A stretch of 64,000 nucleotides of DNA from Pseudomonas sp. LS44 (GCF_024730785.1 NZ_CP102830.1:3348001-3412000); one strand, 5' to 3'; shown: positions 1-8,923, counted from the first letter of the stretch. Numbers and translations are program-made. The notes: generated from the letters alone by a model not told the origin.

Positions 1-1
1 T

Positions 2-2161
2 CGCCAAGTGGTGATCGGCTCACGCGCACCGACCAGCATCAGTGAGCTGCCGGGCACCGTCTGGGTGATCGACCAACAACAACTGGCCGAGCAGACCCGT
101 GGTGGCGTGCCGTTCAAAGAGGCGCTCGGACAACTGATTCCCGGCCTCGACATCGGCCCGCAAGGCCGCACCAACTACGGCCAGAACATGCGTGGCCGCA
201 GCGCCCTGGTGATGATCGATGGCGTATCGCTGAACAGCTCGCGCGGCATCAGCCGGCAATTCGATTCGATTGATCCGTTCAACATCCAGCGCATCGAGGT
301 GCTCTCCGGCGCCAGCGCGGTGTACGGCGGCGGCGCGACCGGCGGGATCATCAACATCGTGACCAAGAAAGGCGCGGCCGGTGCGGCTCAATACAACACC
401 GAAGTCGGCGTGCGCAGTGGTCTCAAACACAGTGACGATCACGACTGGCGCGCCGCCCAGTCGATCAGCGGCGGCAGCGACACCGTCAACGGCCGCCTGG
501 CCGTGGCCTATCAGAAAAACGGCGCGGCCTATGACGGCAACGACGATCAGGTGCTGCTCGATATCACCCAGACCGACCTGCAATACAACCAGGCGGTGGA
601 CGTGATGGGCAGCGCCGATTTCGCCTTCGCCAACGGCCACAGCCTGACCCTCGGCGCCCAGTGGTACGACTCCGGCTACGACGGCGAGAAAGGCCTGTAT
701 CTCGGGCAGAGCTTCCAGGCACTACGGGGCGCGGCGCCGTTCGGGGTCGAAGGCGGCGCGGATTACGACCGCGAACCGGAAACCGAGCGTCAGCAGTTCA
801 ACGCCACCTATCACGCTCCGGAAGTGCTCGGCCAGGATCTCTATGTTCAGGCCTATTACCGCAGCGAGAACATGGCCTTCCAACCCTTCCCCAATGTGCG
901 TTTCAGCCCGTCCGGGGCGATCTTGCCGAGCAGCTCGTACTATTCCGCCTCGCAGCAGGACACCGACTACTACGGCCTGAAGACCGTGCTGGTGAAAGAG
1001 TGGGATCGGGTCAGCCTCAACTACGGCGTGGACATGGAGTGGGAAAGCTTCGAGTCCGATCAGGCGCTGTTCGACATCCCCACCGCCGCGCAAACCGGCG
1101 GCCTGGTTGCCGATCAGATCGCCAAGGTCGGCCGTTATCCCGGCATCGACACGGACAGCCGCTCGCTGTTCGGCCAGCTGAGCTGGAAAGCCACCGACGA
1201 CCTGACCCTGTCCGGCGGCATCCGTCGCCAGAAAGCCACTACCGAGGTCGACGATTTCGTCGCCGCCACCCAGCAGATTTCGATCGCCAATGGACTGGGG
1301 GCTAGCGCCGACGCGATTCCCGGCGGCAGCAAGGACTATGAGGTGGACCTGTACAACGCCGGCGCCGTATTCAAGCTGAGCAAGGCCCAGCAGATCTGGA
1401 CCAACTACTCGGAAGGCTTCGAGATTCCTGACCCGGCCAAATACTACGGCCAGGGCGTGTATGCCGCGCCGACCAGCGCCGCTGGACGCTGGACCTTGCT
1501 GCGCAGCGTGAATGTCGCCGACTCGGCGCTCGATGGGATCAAAACCAAGCAGGTCGAGCTCGGCTGGCGTCATTACGACAGCAGCCTGGACGCGCAGATC
1601 GCCGCGTTCTACTCGTGGTCGGACAAGAGCATCACCTACAACCGCACGACGCTGTTGGTCGAGCAACTGGCTGACAAGAAGCGCAACTATGGCCTGGAAG
1701 GCCAAGTCAGCTACTGGCTCAACGATCAATGGCAGGTCGGCACCAGCGCCCTGGCCATTCGCTCGCAGCAGAAGGCCAACGACCACTGGGAAAAGCAGGA
1801 CGTCACCGCCGCCAGCCCATCCAAGCTGACCGCCTTCGCCGGCTGGCAGAACGGCGTCACCAGCGTGCGTCTGCAGGGCGTGCGTACCTTCAACCTGAGC
1901 GACGATGGCAACCTGGTCAACGGTAGCTTCGACGGCAAAGACCACAAGATCGACGGCTACGCCACCTTTGACCTGTTGGCCAGCCAGCAGCTACCGGTAG
2001 GGACGCTGAACTTCGGCATCCAGAACCTCCTGGACAAGGACTACACCACGGTCTGGGGCCAGCGCGCGCAGGTGTTCTACGGCAGCCTCGCGCCAGCCGC
2101 GATGTTCGATTACAAGGGTCGCGGACGCACCTTCGATGTGAGCTACAGCGTCGAGTTCTGA
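2..2161 (+). CDS. iutA: TonB-dependent ferric hydroxamate (aerobactin-type) receptor, 5' end missing
   Basis: Outer-membrane receptor that imports a ferric citrate-hydroxamate siderophore with energy from TonB. The reading frame is open to the left window edge, so signal peptide, TonB box and true start are missing; about 719 codons remain. Plug-domain motifs are seen near the start (QLIPGLD, NMRGR, VLIDGV-like VMIDGVSLNSSR, then YGGGATGGIINIVTKKG), followed by a 22-strand-type barrel ending in YKGRGRTFDVSYSVEF with a terminal aromatic. From memory these blocks match E. coli IutA closely along the whole length (DPAKYYG, LLASQQLPVGTLNFGIQNL, DYTTVWGQRA), and the Pseudomonas counterpart is ChtA. 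The exact siderophore range cannot be told from sequence. No biosynthesis genes are in view, so use of foreign siderophores is likely but inferred. An intrinsic terminator follows. Confidence 0.88.
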   Translation, partial: RQVVIGSRAPTSISELPGTVWVIDQQQLAEQTRGGVPFKEALGQLIPGLDIGPQGRTNYGQNMRGRSALVMIDGVSLNSSRGISRQFDSIDPFNIQRIEVLSGASAVYGGGATGGIINIVTKKGAAGAAQYNTEVGVRSGLKHSDDHDWRAAQSISGGSDTVNGRLAVAYQKNGAAYDGNDDQVLLDITQTDLQYNQAVDVMGSADFAFANGHSLTLGAQWYDSGYDGEKGLYLGQSFQALRGAAPFGVEGGADYDREPETERQQFNATYHAPEVLGQDLYVQAYYRSENMAFQPFPNVRFSPSGAILPSSSYYSASQQDTDYYGLKTVLVKEWDRVSLNYGVDMEWESFESDQALFDIPTAAQTGGLVADQIAKVGRYPGIDTDSRSLFGQLSWKATDDLTLSGGIRRQKATTEVDDFVAATQQISIANGLGASADAIPGGSKDYEVDLYNAGAVFKLSKAQQIWTNYSEGFEIPDPAKYYGQGVYAAPTSAAGRWTLLRSVNVADSALDGIKTKQVELGWRHYDSSLDAQIAAFYSWSDKSITYNRTTLLVEQLADKKRNYGLEGQVSYWLNDQWQVGTSALAIRSQQKANDHWEKQDVTAASPSKLTAFAGWQNGVTSVRLQGVRTFNLSDDGNLVNGSFDGKDHKIDGYATFDLLASQQLPVGTLNFGIQNLLDKDYTTVWGQRAQVFYGSLAPAAMFDYKGRGRTFDVSYSVEF

Positions 2162-2190
2162 TCCCGCTGTGATTACCCCGTCACCCACAA

Positions 2191-2218
2191 AAAGCCAGGC
2201 GCGATGCCTGGCTTTTTC
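2191..2218 (+). terminator. Intrinsic terminator of the iutA-like gene
   Basis: Hairpin with arms AAAGCCAGGC and GCCTGGCTTT around the loop GCGAT, running into a T-run, 30 bp after the receptor stop codon. Confidence 0.85.
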
Positions 2219-2234
2219 GCATCCAACTTCCGGC

Positions 2235-2519
2235 TCAACGAGCGGCACTGATCGCCTCGTTGGCCGCCGGGCGGCTGATCTTGTCCAGACAGGAAACCCC
2301 CGAGCCCTCATCGATAGCCAGACCAAACCGAATGCTCTGGATCGCTTGTTCCAGCTTGGCTCGATCAGCCAGCTGCTCGCCGCTGAGCACCCGCTGCGCC
2401 ACCGTGCCTTGTTGGTTGCTCAGCGACAGCGTGGCGCTGCCGTCCGGGCTGCCGATGCTGAAGCGCACCAGAAACTCATCCTTGAATGAATCACTCACGA
2501 ACTTGAAGGGATTGAGCAT
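2235..2519 (-). CDS. DUF3509-family small protein
   Basis: Cytoplasmic protein of 94 residues with no known function. It is a paralogue of the protein at 7449-7721: both begin with M-x-NPF, have a central FSI-S-DGS block followed by TLS, and a conserved (I/V)QFG-(I/L)AI stretch near residue 70. I recognise this as the DUF3509 type, which as I recall is largely restricted to Pseudomonas. It is convergent with the iutA-like gene and separated from it by a terminator. The two paralogues bracket the second siderophore receptor operon, which may be coincidence. Confidence 0.7.
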   Translation of the reverse strand: MLNPFKFVSDSFKDEFLVRFSIGSPDGSATLSLSNQQGTVAQRVLSGEQLADRAKLEQAIQSIRFGLAIDEGSGVSCLDKISRPAANEAISAAR

Positions 2520-2717
2520 GGCCAGGTACCTGCAGCGTTGGATCTCGCTGAGTACGGAGCAAGCCAGGGGCCAACTTGCGGGGCGCTACGACCAGCGGTC
2601 GCGAGCGCCGCATACTGGGATTTTTTCTGGGTTTTCGCGCAAGCCTGCGCCGGCCAGGTGAACGACGAAGGCGCAACAGCGCGCCGCTTGCCCTGTTTGC
2701 GAGCAAGCGGCGGGGCG

Positions 2718-3047
2718 TTAAAACAGCAGCAGGGACAAACCGCTGGCCGCCGGCAGCAGCGCGGCGACCGGCAGAATCCAGCGTTTCCGCCAGGCCAGCA
2801 ACAACACCAACAGCACACCGGCGAGCATCAGCTGGCACAACCAGATCACCGCACCGATCTCCCCGCCCAACTGGGCGAGGCACAGCAGTAACGCGGCAAT
2901 CAAACCAACGCCAGCCAGCAGACGCAGGAGCAACACCCGCCCCCGCACAGGCGCCGCGCCGAACAGGGTCTTGTGATGACGGGGCATGGCCAGACTGAGC
3001 AGGGTCATCGCCAGATAGCTCAAGGCAAAACTCAACCAGAGCATCAC
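2718..3047 (-). CDS. DUF3325-type inner-membrane protein
   Basis: Small hydrophobic protein of 109 residues with three or four predicted transmembrane helices (about residues 1-20, 40-62, 66-86 and 91-109) and an arginine/histidine-rich loop near residue 22-37 (PRHHKTLFG). It is the last gene of a three-gene minus-strand operon behind a siderophore receptor; its ATG overlaps the stop of the PepSY gene by four bases (ATGA), so the two are translationally coupled. DUF3325 proteins regularly accompany PepSY proteins in Pseudomonas iron-uptake loci, like the small partners of FpvG. A role in releasing iron from siderophores at the inner membrane is inferred from this context only. Confidence 0.75.
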   Translation of the reverse strand: MMLWLSFALSYLAMTLLSLAMPRHHKTLFGAAPVRGRVLLLRLLAGVGLIAALLLCLAQLGGEIGAVIWLCQLMLAGVLLVLLLAWRKRWILPVAALLPAASGLSLLLF

Positions 3048-4576
3048 ACGCCCTCCTCGACCAGTTGCCGAGCGACACGCGGCGCTTTCAGGCGCTGCGT
3101 CTGTGGCTGGGCTAAGCGCCAGGCGAACAGCGCACAGAGGCCGCCGACCAGCAGCAAGGTCAGATCGACGCCGGCCAACGCCCAGTCGCCGCGCAGCAGC
3201 GTCGAGCCCAGATGGCCGTATTCGGTAGTCAGCGCATTGAGCAGCGGCAGACCCAGCGCCAGCACGGCGAGCAGCGCGAGCACATCGCGGGCGACCTGGC
3301 CGCTATTGCGCCGCAGCACCGCCCACAGCGCCAGCAGCAACCAGCTGCCGACGAACACATAGGCCTCTGCCCTCGCCCGCTCGGCCAGGCCAGCCGGCAA
3401 CAGGCGATTGCCCCACAGCAGCGCCAAGCTGGCCACCGGCAAACCGCCGAGCACCGCGCCGTTGAGCGCGCGCACCACGCCGATACCGCGACCGCCACGT
3501 GCTTCGCGCTTGCTCAGCCAGACCTTCAGACCACCGATCAGCATGGCGCAGCCGGCCAAGCCCATCAGGAAGTACAGCGCGCGCACCAGGCTCCCGCCGA
3601 ACTGCGCCATGTGCAGACCCGCCAGCCAGCTGTAGGTCTGGTAGCCCGGGCCGAACGGCTTCTGCACATTGAGCAGTTCACCGCTGCCGGCGTCGTAGCT
3701 GAGGGTGTATTGGTAGGCCGCAATGCGCGAACGGTCGTAACGACGGATGTCCACCACCGCTGAGCTGTCGGCGGGATGATGGACACTGACCCAGCCCGGC
3801 TGGCCATCGCCCCATTGTTGTTGCGAGCGCTCGATCAAGGCATTCAGGGATACCGGCGGCAGCGCCGGCTGATGGGTTTCCGCCCGCTCGAAACTGCCCA
3901 TCACCTCACTGAAGAAATGTTCGACATCGTTCTTGTAGGCGATTTGCGCCCCGGCGGGCATGTAGGAGGCGACGAAGATCGCCACGCCGGTATAGGCCAG
4001 CACCAGATGGAACGGAAAACCGACCACGCCGAACAGATTGTGCGCATCCAGCCAGGCCCGCTGACCGTTGGCGTTCGGCCGCAGGGTGAAGAAGTCCTTG
4101 AAGATCCGCCGATGGATGATCACTCCGCTGATCAGCGCCACCAGCATGAACATGCCGGCCAGGCCGACGATGTACATGCCAATCGTGCCGGCGTGCAGGT
4201 TGTAATGCAGGGTGAAGAAGAACTCGCCGCCGAGGGTTTCCGGCATCGGCGCTTTGCTCAACGGATCGAAGGCGACGTTGTGAATCTCTTCGGTCTTGTT
4301 CACTTCCCAGCCGAGCCGCCAGTAGGGTTCGCGCGCGGTGGGGCCGTGCATCCAGAAGGCATGCAGATCGTCTTTGACGTTCTGCTGCACCCAGCTGCGC
4401 ACCTCGTCGGCGCTCATGCTCGATGCGCTGGTTTGATGCAGCGCCGGACGCATCCAACGCTCCAGCTCCTTGTCGAAGCAGGCGATGGTGCCGGCGAAAA
4501 TGATCACGTAGAGCAGCCAGCTGGGCAGCAGTCCGCCCCAGGTATGCAGGCCCGCGATGTTTTGTCTGAGGCTCAT
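3044..4576 (-). CDS. PepSY-associated transmembrane protein, probable siderophore-iron reductase
   Basis: Inner-membrane protein of 510 residues of the PepSY_TM family (PiuB/FpvG-like). The start at 4576 was chosen because it overlaps the stop of the upstream gene as ATGA; an in-frame start farther upstream would lie inside that gene. The first helix carries LHTWGGLLPSWLLYVIIFAG with an early histidine, then a long periplasmic part (about 35-145), helices near residues 150 and 205 with histidine motifs (LHYNLHAGTIG, LVALISGVIIHRRI, DAHNLFG), a second periplasmic PepSY part, and a C-terminal group of helices. Such paired histidines usually carry haem in this family, and FpvG of P. aeruginosa is needed for ferripyoverdine reduction. 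The same kind of role for the neighbouring receptor is an inference. Confidence 0.85.
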   Translation of the reverse strand: MSLRQNIAGLHTWGGLLPSWLLYVIIFAGTIACFDKELERWMRPALHQTSASSMSADEVRSWVQQNVKDDLHAFWMHGPTAREPYWRLGWEVNKTEEIHNVAFDPLSKAPMPETLGGEFFFTLHYNLHAGTIGMYIVGLAGMFMLVALISGVIIHRRIFKDFFTLRPNANGQRAWLDAHNLFGVVGFPFHLVLAYTGVAIFVASYMPAGAQIAYKNDVEHFFSEVMGSFERAETHQPALPPVSLNALIERSQQQWGDGQPGWVSVHHPADSSAVVDIRRYDRSRIAAYQYTLSYDAGSGELLNVQKPFGPGYQTYSWLAGLHMAQFGGSLVRALYFLMGLAGCAMLIGGLKVWLSKREARGGRGIGVVRALNGAVLGGLPVASLALLWGNRLLPAGLAERARAEAYVFVGSWLLLALWAVLRRNSGQVARDVLALLAVLALGLPLLNALTTEYGHLGSTLLRGDWALAGVDLTLLLVGGLCALFAWRLAQPQTQRLKAPRVARQLVEEGV

Positions 4577-4866
4577 GGTCGCGCTCCCAGTCCAGAAGGT
4601 AGGAAGGCCGCCAGGCCCATTGCCAGGGTCAAGCCAGCCAACACCAGCCAGGCACGGGTAGCACTGCGCGCGGCGAAGACGTAAATCACCGCGGCGGTCC
4701 ATACGGCGAAGCAAAGGATGCTGGAAAACACTACGCGATCAGGACGGGCCAGCGGCAGGTAGACGGTGAAGAACGCGGTAAAGCCGTAGGCCAACGCGTA
4801 GCCGCCGACAATCGCTGCCAACACGCGCGACGTGATGCCCCACGGAGAGGCTTGGTTCTTGGCCAC
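4573..4866 (-). CDS. DUF3649-type inner-membrane protein
   Basis: Small protein of 97 residues with three hydrophobic segments (about 12-32, 42-63 and 70-90). It is the first gene after the siderophore receptor and its stop codon overlaps the PepSY gene start by four bases. DUF3649 proteins are found with PepSY and DUF3325 partners in Pseudomonas iron loci, so I place it in the same inner-membrane iron-handling complex. The biochemical function is unknown. The 165-bp gap to the receptor holds a strong stem-loop rather than a clear terminator, so read-through from the receptor promoter is plausible. Confidence 0.75.
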   Translation of the reverse strand: MAKNQASPWGITSRVLAAIVGGYALAYGFTAFFTVYLPLARPDRVVFSSILCFAVWTAAVIYVFAARSATRAWLVLAGLTLAMGLAAFLPSGLGARP

Positions 4867-4993
4867 AGTAATTTCTCTAATTGAAGGTTGCTGGGGGTGC
4901 CGCCGTAAATGCCAACAAGATGCATATAGTATTGAGAAATATTCGCACCAGAAAGTCCGATTATTCTCTAGATGTCCCCAGGCCAGTCACGCC

Positions 4994-5024
4994 TGCCATA
5001 CGCCACCGAACGTGGCGTACGGCA
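4994..5024 (-). other. Strong stem-loop between receptor and DUF3649 operon
   Basis: Arms TGCCATACGCCAC and GTGGCGTACGGCA with a 5-base loop pair with one mismatch. There is no T-run on the minus strand, so it is not a normal intrinsic terminator. Its position just after the receptor stop suggests a role as processing or mRNA-stability element that would keep receptor transcript in excess over the inner-membrane genes; this is inference. Confidence 0.5.
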
Positions 5025-5031
5025 GCGCAAA

Positions 5032-7200
5032 TCAGAAGTTGTACGCCAAGGTGCCGACGATATTGCGGCGCGCGCCCACGAAGCAGTCACCCCGGGCCAG
5101 GCAGGTGGTGTAGTAGGTTTCGTCTTCGAGGTTGTTGGCGTTCAGCATGAAATCCCAGTTCTGGTAGCTGTAGCCGAACATCGCGTCATACAGGGTGGTC
5201 GACGGGGTTTTCAGGGTGTCGGTGCCATCCCAGCTTTCGCCCACATAACGCACGCCGGCACCCACGCGGAAGCCGGAAATGTCGCCGAGGCTGAAACGGT
5301 AGACGTTCCACAGGGAGGACATGTGTTCCGGCACGCTCGGCAGACGCTTACCGTCGTCGTAGCCCGGAGTGCCTTTGCTCACTTCGCTATCGGCGTAGCT
5401 GTAGGTGGCGATCAAATCCCAGTTCTCGGTGAGCCCGGCCTGCGCCTCCAGCTCCAGGCCCTGCACATGGGCCTCGCCGATTTGAATCTGATTGAACGGA
5501 TTGGTTGGATCGGCCACCAACCGATTGTTTTCCACCAGGTCGTATACCGCTGCGGTGAATAGACTGCGGCTGCCCGGCGGCTGATATTTCACGCCGAGTT
5601 CCCACTGTTTACCCTCTTTGGGCGTGTATGCCGCGCCGGTCGACAGATCGAGACCGATTTCCGGTTGGAAGGATTCGCTGTAGCTGAGGTACGGCGCAAA
5701 ACCGTTATCGAACAGATAGGTCAGACCGGCACGCCCGGTGACTTTGTCATCTTTCTGGGTACCCACTCCGTCGAAGCGGTTTTCCACGAAATCCTTGCGC
5801 AGGCCCAGCGTCAGCAGCCAGTGCTCATCCCACTTCAGCTGATCCTGCACATACATGCCTTTCTGGGTAAGGGTCTGCTCGGGATCGGAAATCCAATCGG
5901 TTGGCGCGTCGAATCCGAGATAGACCGGATCGTACAGATCCAACGGCGCTGCAGAGCCAAACTGCCAATCCCGATTGTTCACCGCGTGCTGATAGTCGAT
6001 GCCCATCAGCAGGGTATGTTCAAGTTGCCCGGTGCCGAAATGCGCTTCGGCCTGGTTATCTGCAGTCCAGTATTTGAGGTCCGGCTTGGCCATCCAGTAC
6101 GAGCGGTTGATGGTGCGTCCGTCTGGATTGATGGTCGGTGGGAAGGCCGGGTACATGCTCTGATAATCGACCTCGCTGTTCGCATAGCGCAGGTTCTGGC
6201 GCAGCGTCCAGACATCGTCCAGCGTGTAGGAGAACAGCGAAGTAACCGATTTTTGTTCGGTGTCGTACCTATCGAATCCCGGCTCGCTCATGAACCGCTC
6301 GGTGCTGATACGACCATTGGGAGCCGGCAGCACAGTGCCGGCATGTGGCAGGAATTGGCTGGTCGAGCCACTTTCATCCTTCTGGTAACTGGCCAGAACC
6401 GTCCACTCGAGCTGATCGTTCGGACGCCAGGTAATCGCCGGAGCCAGGACTTTGCGGTCGTCGCCGACATGGTCGACCTGGGTGTTGCTATCCCGGCCGA
6501 TCGCGATCATCCGGTACAACAGCGTGCCATCCTCGTTCACCGAACCGGTGAGATCGCCGGCAATCTGGGCGCGGTCGAAACTGCCGTATTGCACCTGCAC
6601 CTGGCCGCGTTGCTCGGCCTGCGGACGTTTGCTGACCAGATTGACCAAGCCGCCCACCGGACTCGAACCATAGAGCATCGACGACGGCCCCTTGAGCACT
6701 TCGATACGCTCGAGGGTGTACGGATCAGGACGCGAACTGGAGTAGAAGCCGAAGGTTTTCTGCATTCCGTCCTGATACATGACCGGTTCGCTGCCGCGAA
6801 TCATGCCCCAATCGCCGCGACTGTCATTGCCATACGCCTCGCTGCGCACACCGGCGGTGTAGCGCAGCGCGTCCTGCACGGTCACCACGCCCTGATCGCG
6901 AATCTGGTCGGCGGTGACTACCGAGATCGATTGCGGGGTTTCCAGAATCGGCGTGTCGGTCTTGGTCCCGCTGGACTGCCGCTCGGCCACATAACCGGTC
7001 ACCGGAGCGAATGCGCTTTGCTCTTCCGCCACGCCGTTGACGTTGACTGCCCGCAGCTGCACCTCGCCTTTCTTGCTTTGCGCTGCGCTGGCCGACGAGG
7101 ATTCGGCGGCCATGCTCAACGGGGCAACCATCAGAGGAAAGCCAAACAATGCGGCGCGGACGGCCATAGCAAGGGGCTTGCGCGTGGTGACAGGCGACAT
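5032..7200 (-). CDS. TonB-dependent siderophore receptor, FhuA-like
   Basis: Outer-membrane ferric-siderophore receptor of 722 residues. A signal peptide is visible (about residues 1-31, ending AAES), followed by the plug domain with ETPQSISVVT, DALRYTAGV and IEVLKGPSSMLYG, and GGLVNLVSKRP, then the beta-barrel, ending in a terminal phenylalanine (VGTLAYNF). A cysteine pair near the C-terminus (TCLARGDCF) is typical of FhuA/FoxA-like hydroxamate receptors, so a hydroxamate siderophore is the best guess. The N-terminus has no signalling domain of the FpvA/FecA kind, which fits the absence of a sigma/anti-sigma pair nearby. Two Fur-box-like palindromes lie upstream. The three genes downstream probably process the imported iron. 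Confidence 0.88.
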   Translation of the reverse strand: MSPVTTRKPLAMAVRAALFGFPLMVAPLSMAAESSSASAAQSKKGEVQLRAVNVNGVAEEQSAFAPVTGYVAERQSSGTKTDTPILETPQSISVVTADQIRDQGVVTVQDALRYTAGVRSEAYGNDSRGDWGMIRGSEPVMYQDGMQKTFGFYSSSRPDPYTLERIEVLKGPSSMLYGSSPVGGLVNLVSKRPQAEQRGQVQVQYGSFDRAQIAGDLTGSVNEDGTLLYRMIAIGRDSNTQVDHVGDDRKVLAPAITWRPNDQLEWTVLASYQKDESGSTSQFLPHAGTVLPAPNGRISTERFMSEPGFDRYDTEQKSVTSLFSYTLDDVWTLRQNLRYANSEVDYQSMYPAFPPTINPDGRTINRSYWMAKPDLKYWTADNQAEAHFGTGQLEHTLLMGIDYQHAVNNRDWQFGSAAPLDLYDPVYLGFDAPTDWISDPEQTLTQKGMYVQDQLKWDEHWLLTLGLRKDFVENRFDGVGTQKDDKVTGRAGLTYLFDNGFAPYLSYSESFQPEIGLDLSTGAAYTPKEGKQWELGVKYQPPGSRSLFTAAVYDLVENNRLVADPTNPFNQIQIGEAHVQGLELEAQAGLTENWDLIATYSYADSEVSKGTPGYDDGKRLPSVPEHMSSLWNVYRFSLGDISGFRVGAGVRYVGESWDGTDTLKTPSTTLYDAMFGYSYQNWDFMLNANNLEDETYYTTCLARGDCFVGARRNIVGTLAYNF

Positions 7201-7238
7201 CGGGAAATCCTTATGGGGGAAAGCTGTCGGGGAGATTT

Positions 7239-7298
7239 GCGCGAATAAATCGCATTTACAAATAGTTTAAGTGAGTATTTGCGAGTAATTCGCATTTG
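7239..7298 (-). promoter_or_regulatory. Two Fur-box-like palindromes upstream of the siderophore receptor
   Basis: Two palindromes with GCGA/TCGC arms and five central bases stand 40 bp apart, at 7241-7253 (GCGAATAAATCGC) and 7281-7293 (GCGAGTAATTCGC). Each is followed by CATTT, giving the look of the extended Fur site in pseudomonads (AAATGCGA-centre-TCGCATTT type). They lie 40-95 bp upstream of the receptor ATG. Binding by Fur is inferred from motif and from gene function. Confidence 0.6.
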
Positions 7299-7448
7299 TA
7301 AACTGTAGGATCCCCGGCAACCCCTGCCCGCGCTGGTTCGCGCGGTTATTGGAGCCGTGCTCCAGCGGCCCTAAGAGGATTGGCATAGCGAACTTTTTCG
7401 TTAGTAAGCCTGTCCACCTACTGATTCCCAATTTCCCGGTAACCCGCC

Positions 7449-7721
7449 ATGGACAACCCTTTTCGCTTACTCACCGACGCCTTTCACCCGCAATATCGGG
7501 TCAATTTCAGCATCGAAAGTCTGGACGGCAGCATCATGCTGACCCTTTCCGATGAGGACAGCGTGATCGCCAAACGGCGGATCAGCCCGGCGCAACGCAA
7601 TGATCCGAAGCGCCTGCACCATCTGATTGAAAGTGTGCAGTTCGGCATCGCCATCGAACGTGGTCAGGCGCCACGCGAAGCGCTGGCCTCGCTGTGTGAA
7701 CGGCGCGCGATGCAGCGGTAG
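7449..7721 (+). CDS. DUF3509-family small protein
   Basis: Protein of 90 residues, paralogue of the one at 2235-2519 (shared M-x-NPF start, FSIESLDGSIMLTLS block and VQFGIAI near residue 62). Codon use and composition look native. It lies divergently from the siderophore receptor across a 248-bp region with the Fur-like sites, so iron control of this gene too is possible but unproven. Function unknown. Confidence 0.72.
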   Translation: MDNPFRLLTDAFHPQYRVNFSIESLDGSIMLTLSDEDSVIAKRRISPAQRNDPKRLHHLIESVQFGIAIERGQAPREALASLCERRAMQR

Positions 7722-7761
7722 ATGCAGTCCATCGCCCGCTGATCCAGCTCAAATTTTTACT

Positions 7762-8259
7762 TCAGATTTCGCCCGGCTCGCTGTCTGGCTCCGCACCACG
7801 ACGGAGTTTTCGGCGACCAGCCCTTTCGGTCGACACCGAAGGGAATTGCGACGAGGCGTAGCGCACAACGAGGATCGACAACGCCAGCAACAGAATCGCC
7901 GCCGAGACGTACACCACGCCCAGGCTCAGGCCATTGTGGTGCGACACATCGGAAATCAGCAGACGGGTCAACGCGGTGATCGCCACATAAATCAGAAAGC
8001 GCACCGGCATGTGATTGGTCTTGAAATAGATGCCGACCATGGCGCCCAGTTCGAGATAGATGAACAGGAGCAGGATGTCATCGACCGCGATATGCCCCTT
8101 CTCGACCATCTGCAGAAACGCCGCGACCGCCGCCCAGGCGGTGATGCCGCCGATGGCGAACAGCGCCAGGTAGTGGAAGCTCTCGACGAACAGATTGCCC
8201 AACGACTCCGCCAGTTCATGCACGCTTTCGCGTAGCGACTCGGCCCAATTGATCTTCAC
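7762..8259 (-). CDS. psiE: PsiE-family inner-membrane protein
   Basis: Membrane protein of 165 residues of the phosphate-starvation-inducible PsiE family. Four hydrophobic segments are visible (about residues 25-48, 55-75, 84-104 and 114-134) with motifs typical of the family (HYLALFAIGGI, ILLLFIYLELGAMV, HMPVRFLIYVAITALTR). The C-terminus is a short basic/acidic tail. I chose GTG at 8259 because AAGGAG sits eight bases upstream; an ATG farther upstream adds a stretch without family character. No Pho box was seen. The precise role of PsiE proteins is not known. Confidence 0.8.
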   Translation of the reverse strand: MKINWAESLRESVHELAESLGNLFVESFHYLALFAIGGITAWAAVAAFLQMVEKGHIAVDDILLLFIYLELGAMVGIYFKTNHMPVRFLIYVAITALTRLLISDVSHHNGLSLGVVYVSAAILLLALSILVVRYASSQFPSVSTERAGRRKLRRGAEPDSEPGEI

Positions 8260-8455
8260 GATTGCAGCTCCTTGAACAACGTCCTTGAAACACCGGCCAA
8301 CCATGATGCCGACCGCACATGACGTTATGCAGAAACAGGGCCAGCTGCATTCTATAAAGGGTGATCGCGGGACACGGCTCCGCCAGGCACACAACAGCAC
8401 CTGGCAGAGTAAATCGACAATGGGCCGCAGCGCTCAGGCGACTGGCGCCATCAGC

Positions 8456-8923
8456 TCACTCGCTGAGCGGCGCGCGCGGCGCGTCGGGCATGAGTTTGAG
8501 GTATTGCTCGCTGCTCATATGCACCAGCGCCTCATGGTCACCGGCCTCGAAATACACGTCCTTGACGCCAGCCAGCGACTGATCGATCAGCGTCTCGATA
8601 CCGAACGCACTGCCGACGGCGGGAATCGCACCGAGATCGCAATCGCCGAAGCTGCTGCTGAATTCGCTTTCCCGCGCCAACCGCCAATGCCGCTTGGTGA
8701 GCTTGTGGACTTTCTGCAGATCGACCTGGCGAGTTGCGGGAACTACCGCCATCAACCAGTGCCCTTGAAAGTCATCGAGAATCACCGGCTTGGCCATCAG
8801 CTGCGGCGGTATTCCGGCGCGGCGCGCGGCTTCGCGAGTGGTCACGGAAGGGTCATGCTGGAGCATGTCGTAGTGCGAATGACGCTGCGACAGATAGCTC
8901 TGTAAACGGGTGGCCATGGTCAT
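8456..8923 (-). CDS. YbaK/EbsC-type aminoacyl-tRNA deacylase
   Basis: Protein of 155 residues with the YbaK/ProRS-editing fold, expected to hydrolyse mischarged aminoacyl-tRNA in trans. Conserved stretches are KPVILDDFQGHWLMAVVPA (lysine near residue 45, with the family VILDD-type strand), then DCDLGAIPAVGSAFG near residues 92-107, which corresponds to the glycine-rich GxxPPxG-like loop of the editing site. A strong ribosome site (GGAGG) lies six bases before the ATG at 8923. It is a single gene, convergent with nothing and read toward psiE. Which tRNA it edits cannot be inferred. Confidence 0.8.
   Translation of the reverse strand: MTMATRLQSYLSQRHSHYDMLQHDPSVTTREAARRAGIPPQLMAKPVILDDFQGHWLMAVVPATRQVDLQKVHKLTKRHWRLARESEFSSSFGDCDLGAIPAVGSAFGIETLIDQSLAGVKDVYFEAGDHEALVHMSSEQYLKLMPDAPRAPLSE

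Noticed and set aside
5665..7248. Long plus-strand frame opposite the siderophore receptor
   Set aside because: Composition is that of an antisense frame; the receptor on the minus strand has all family motifs.
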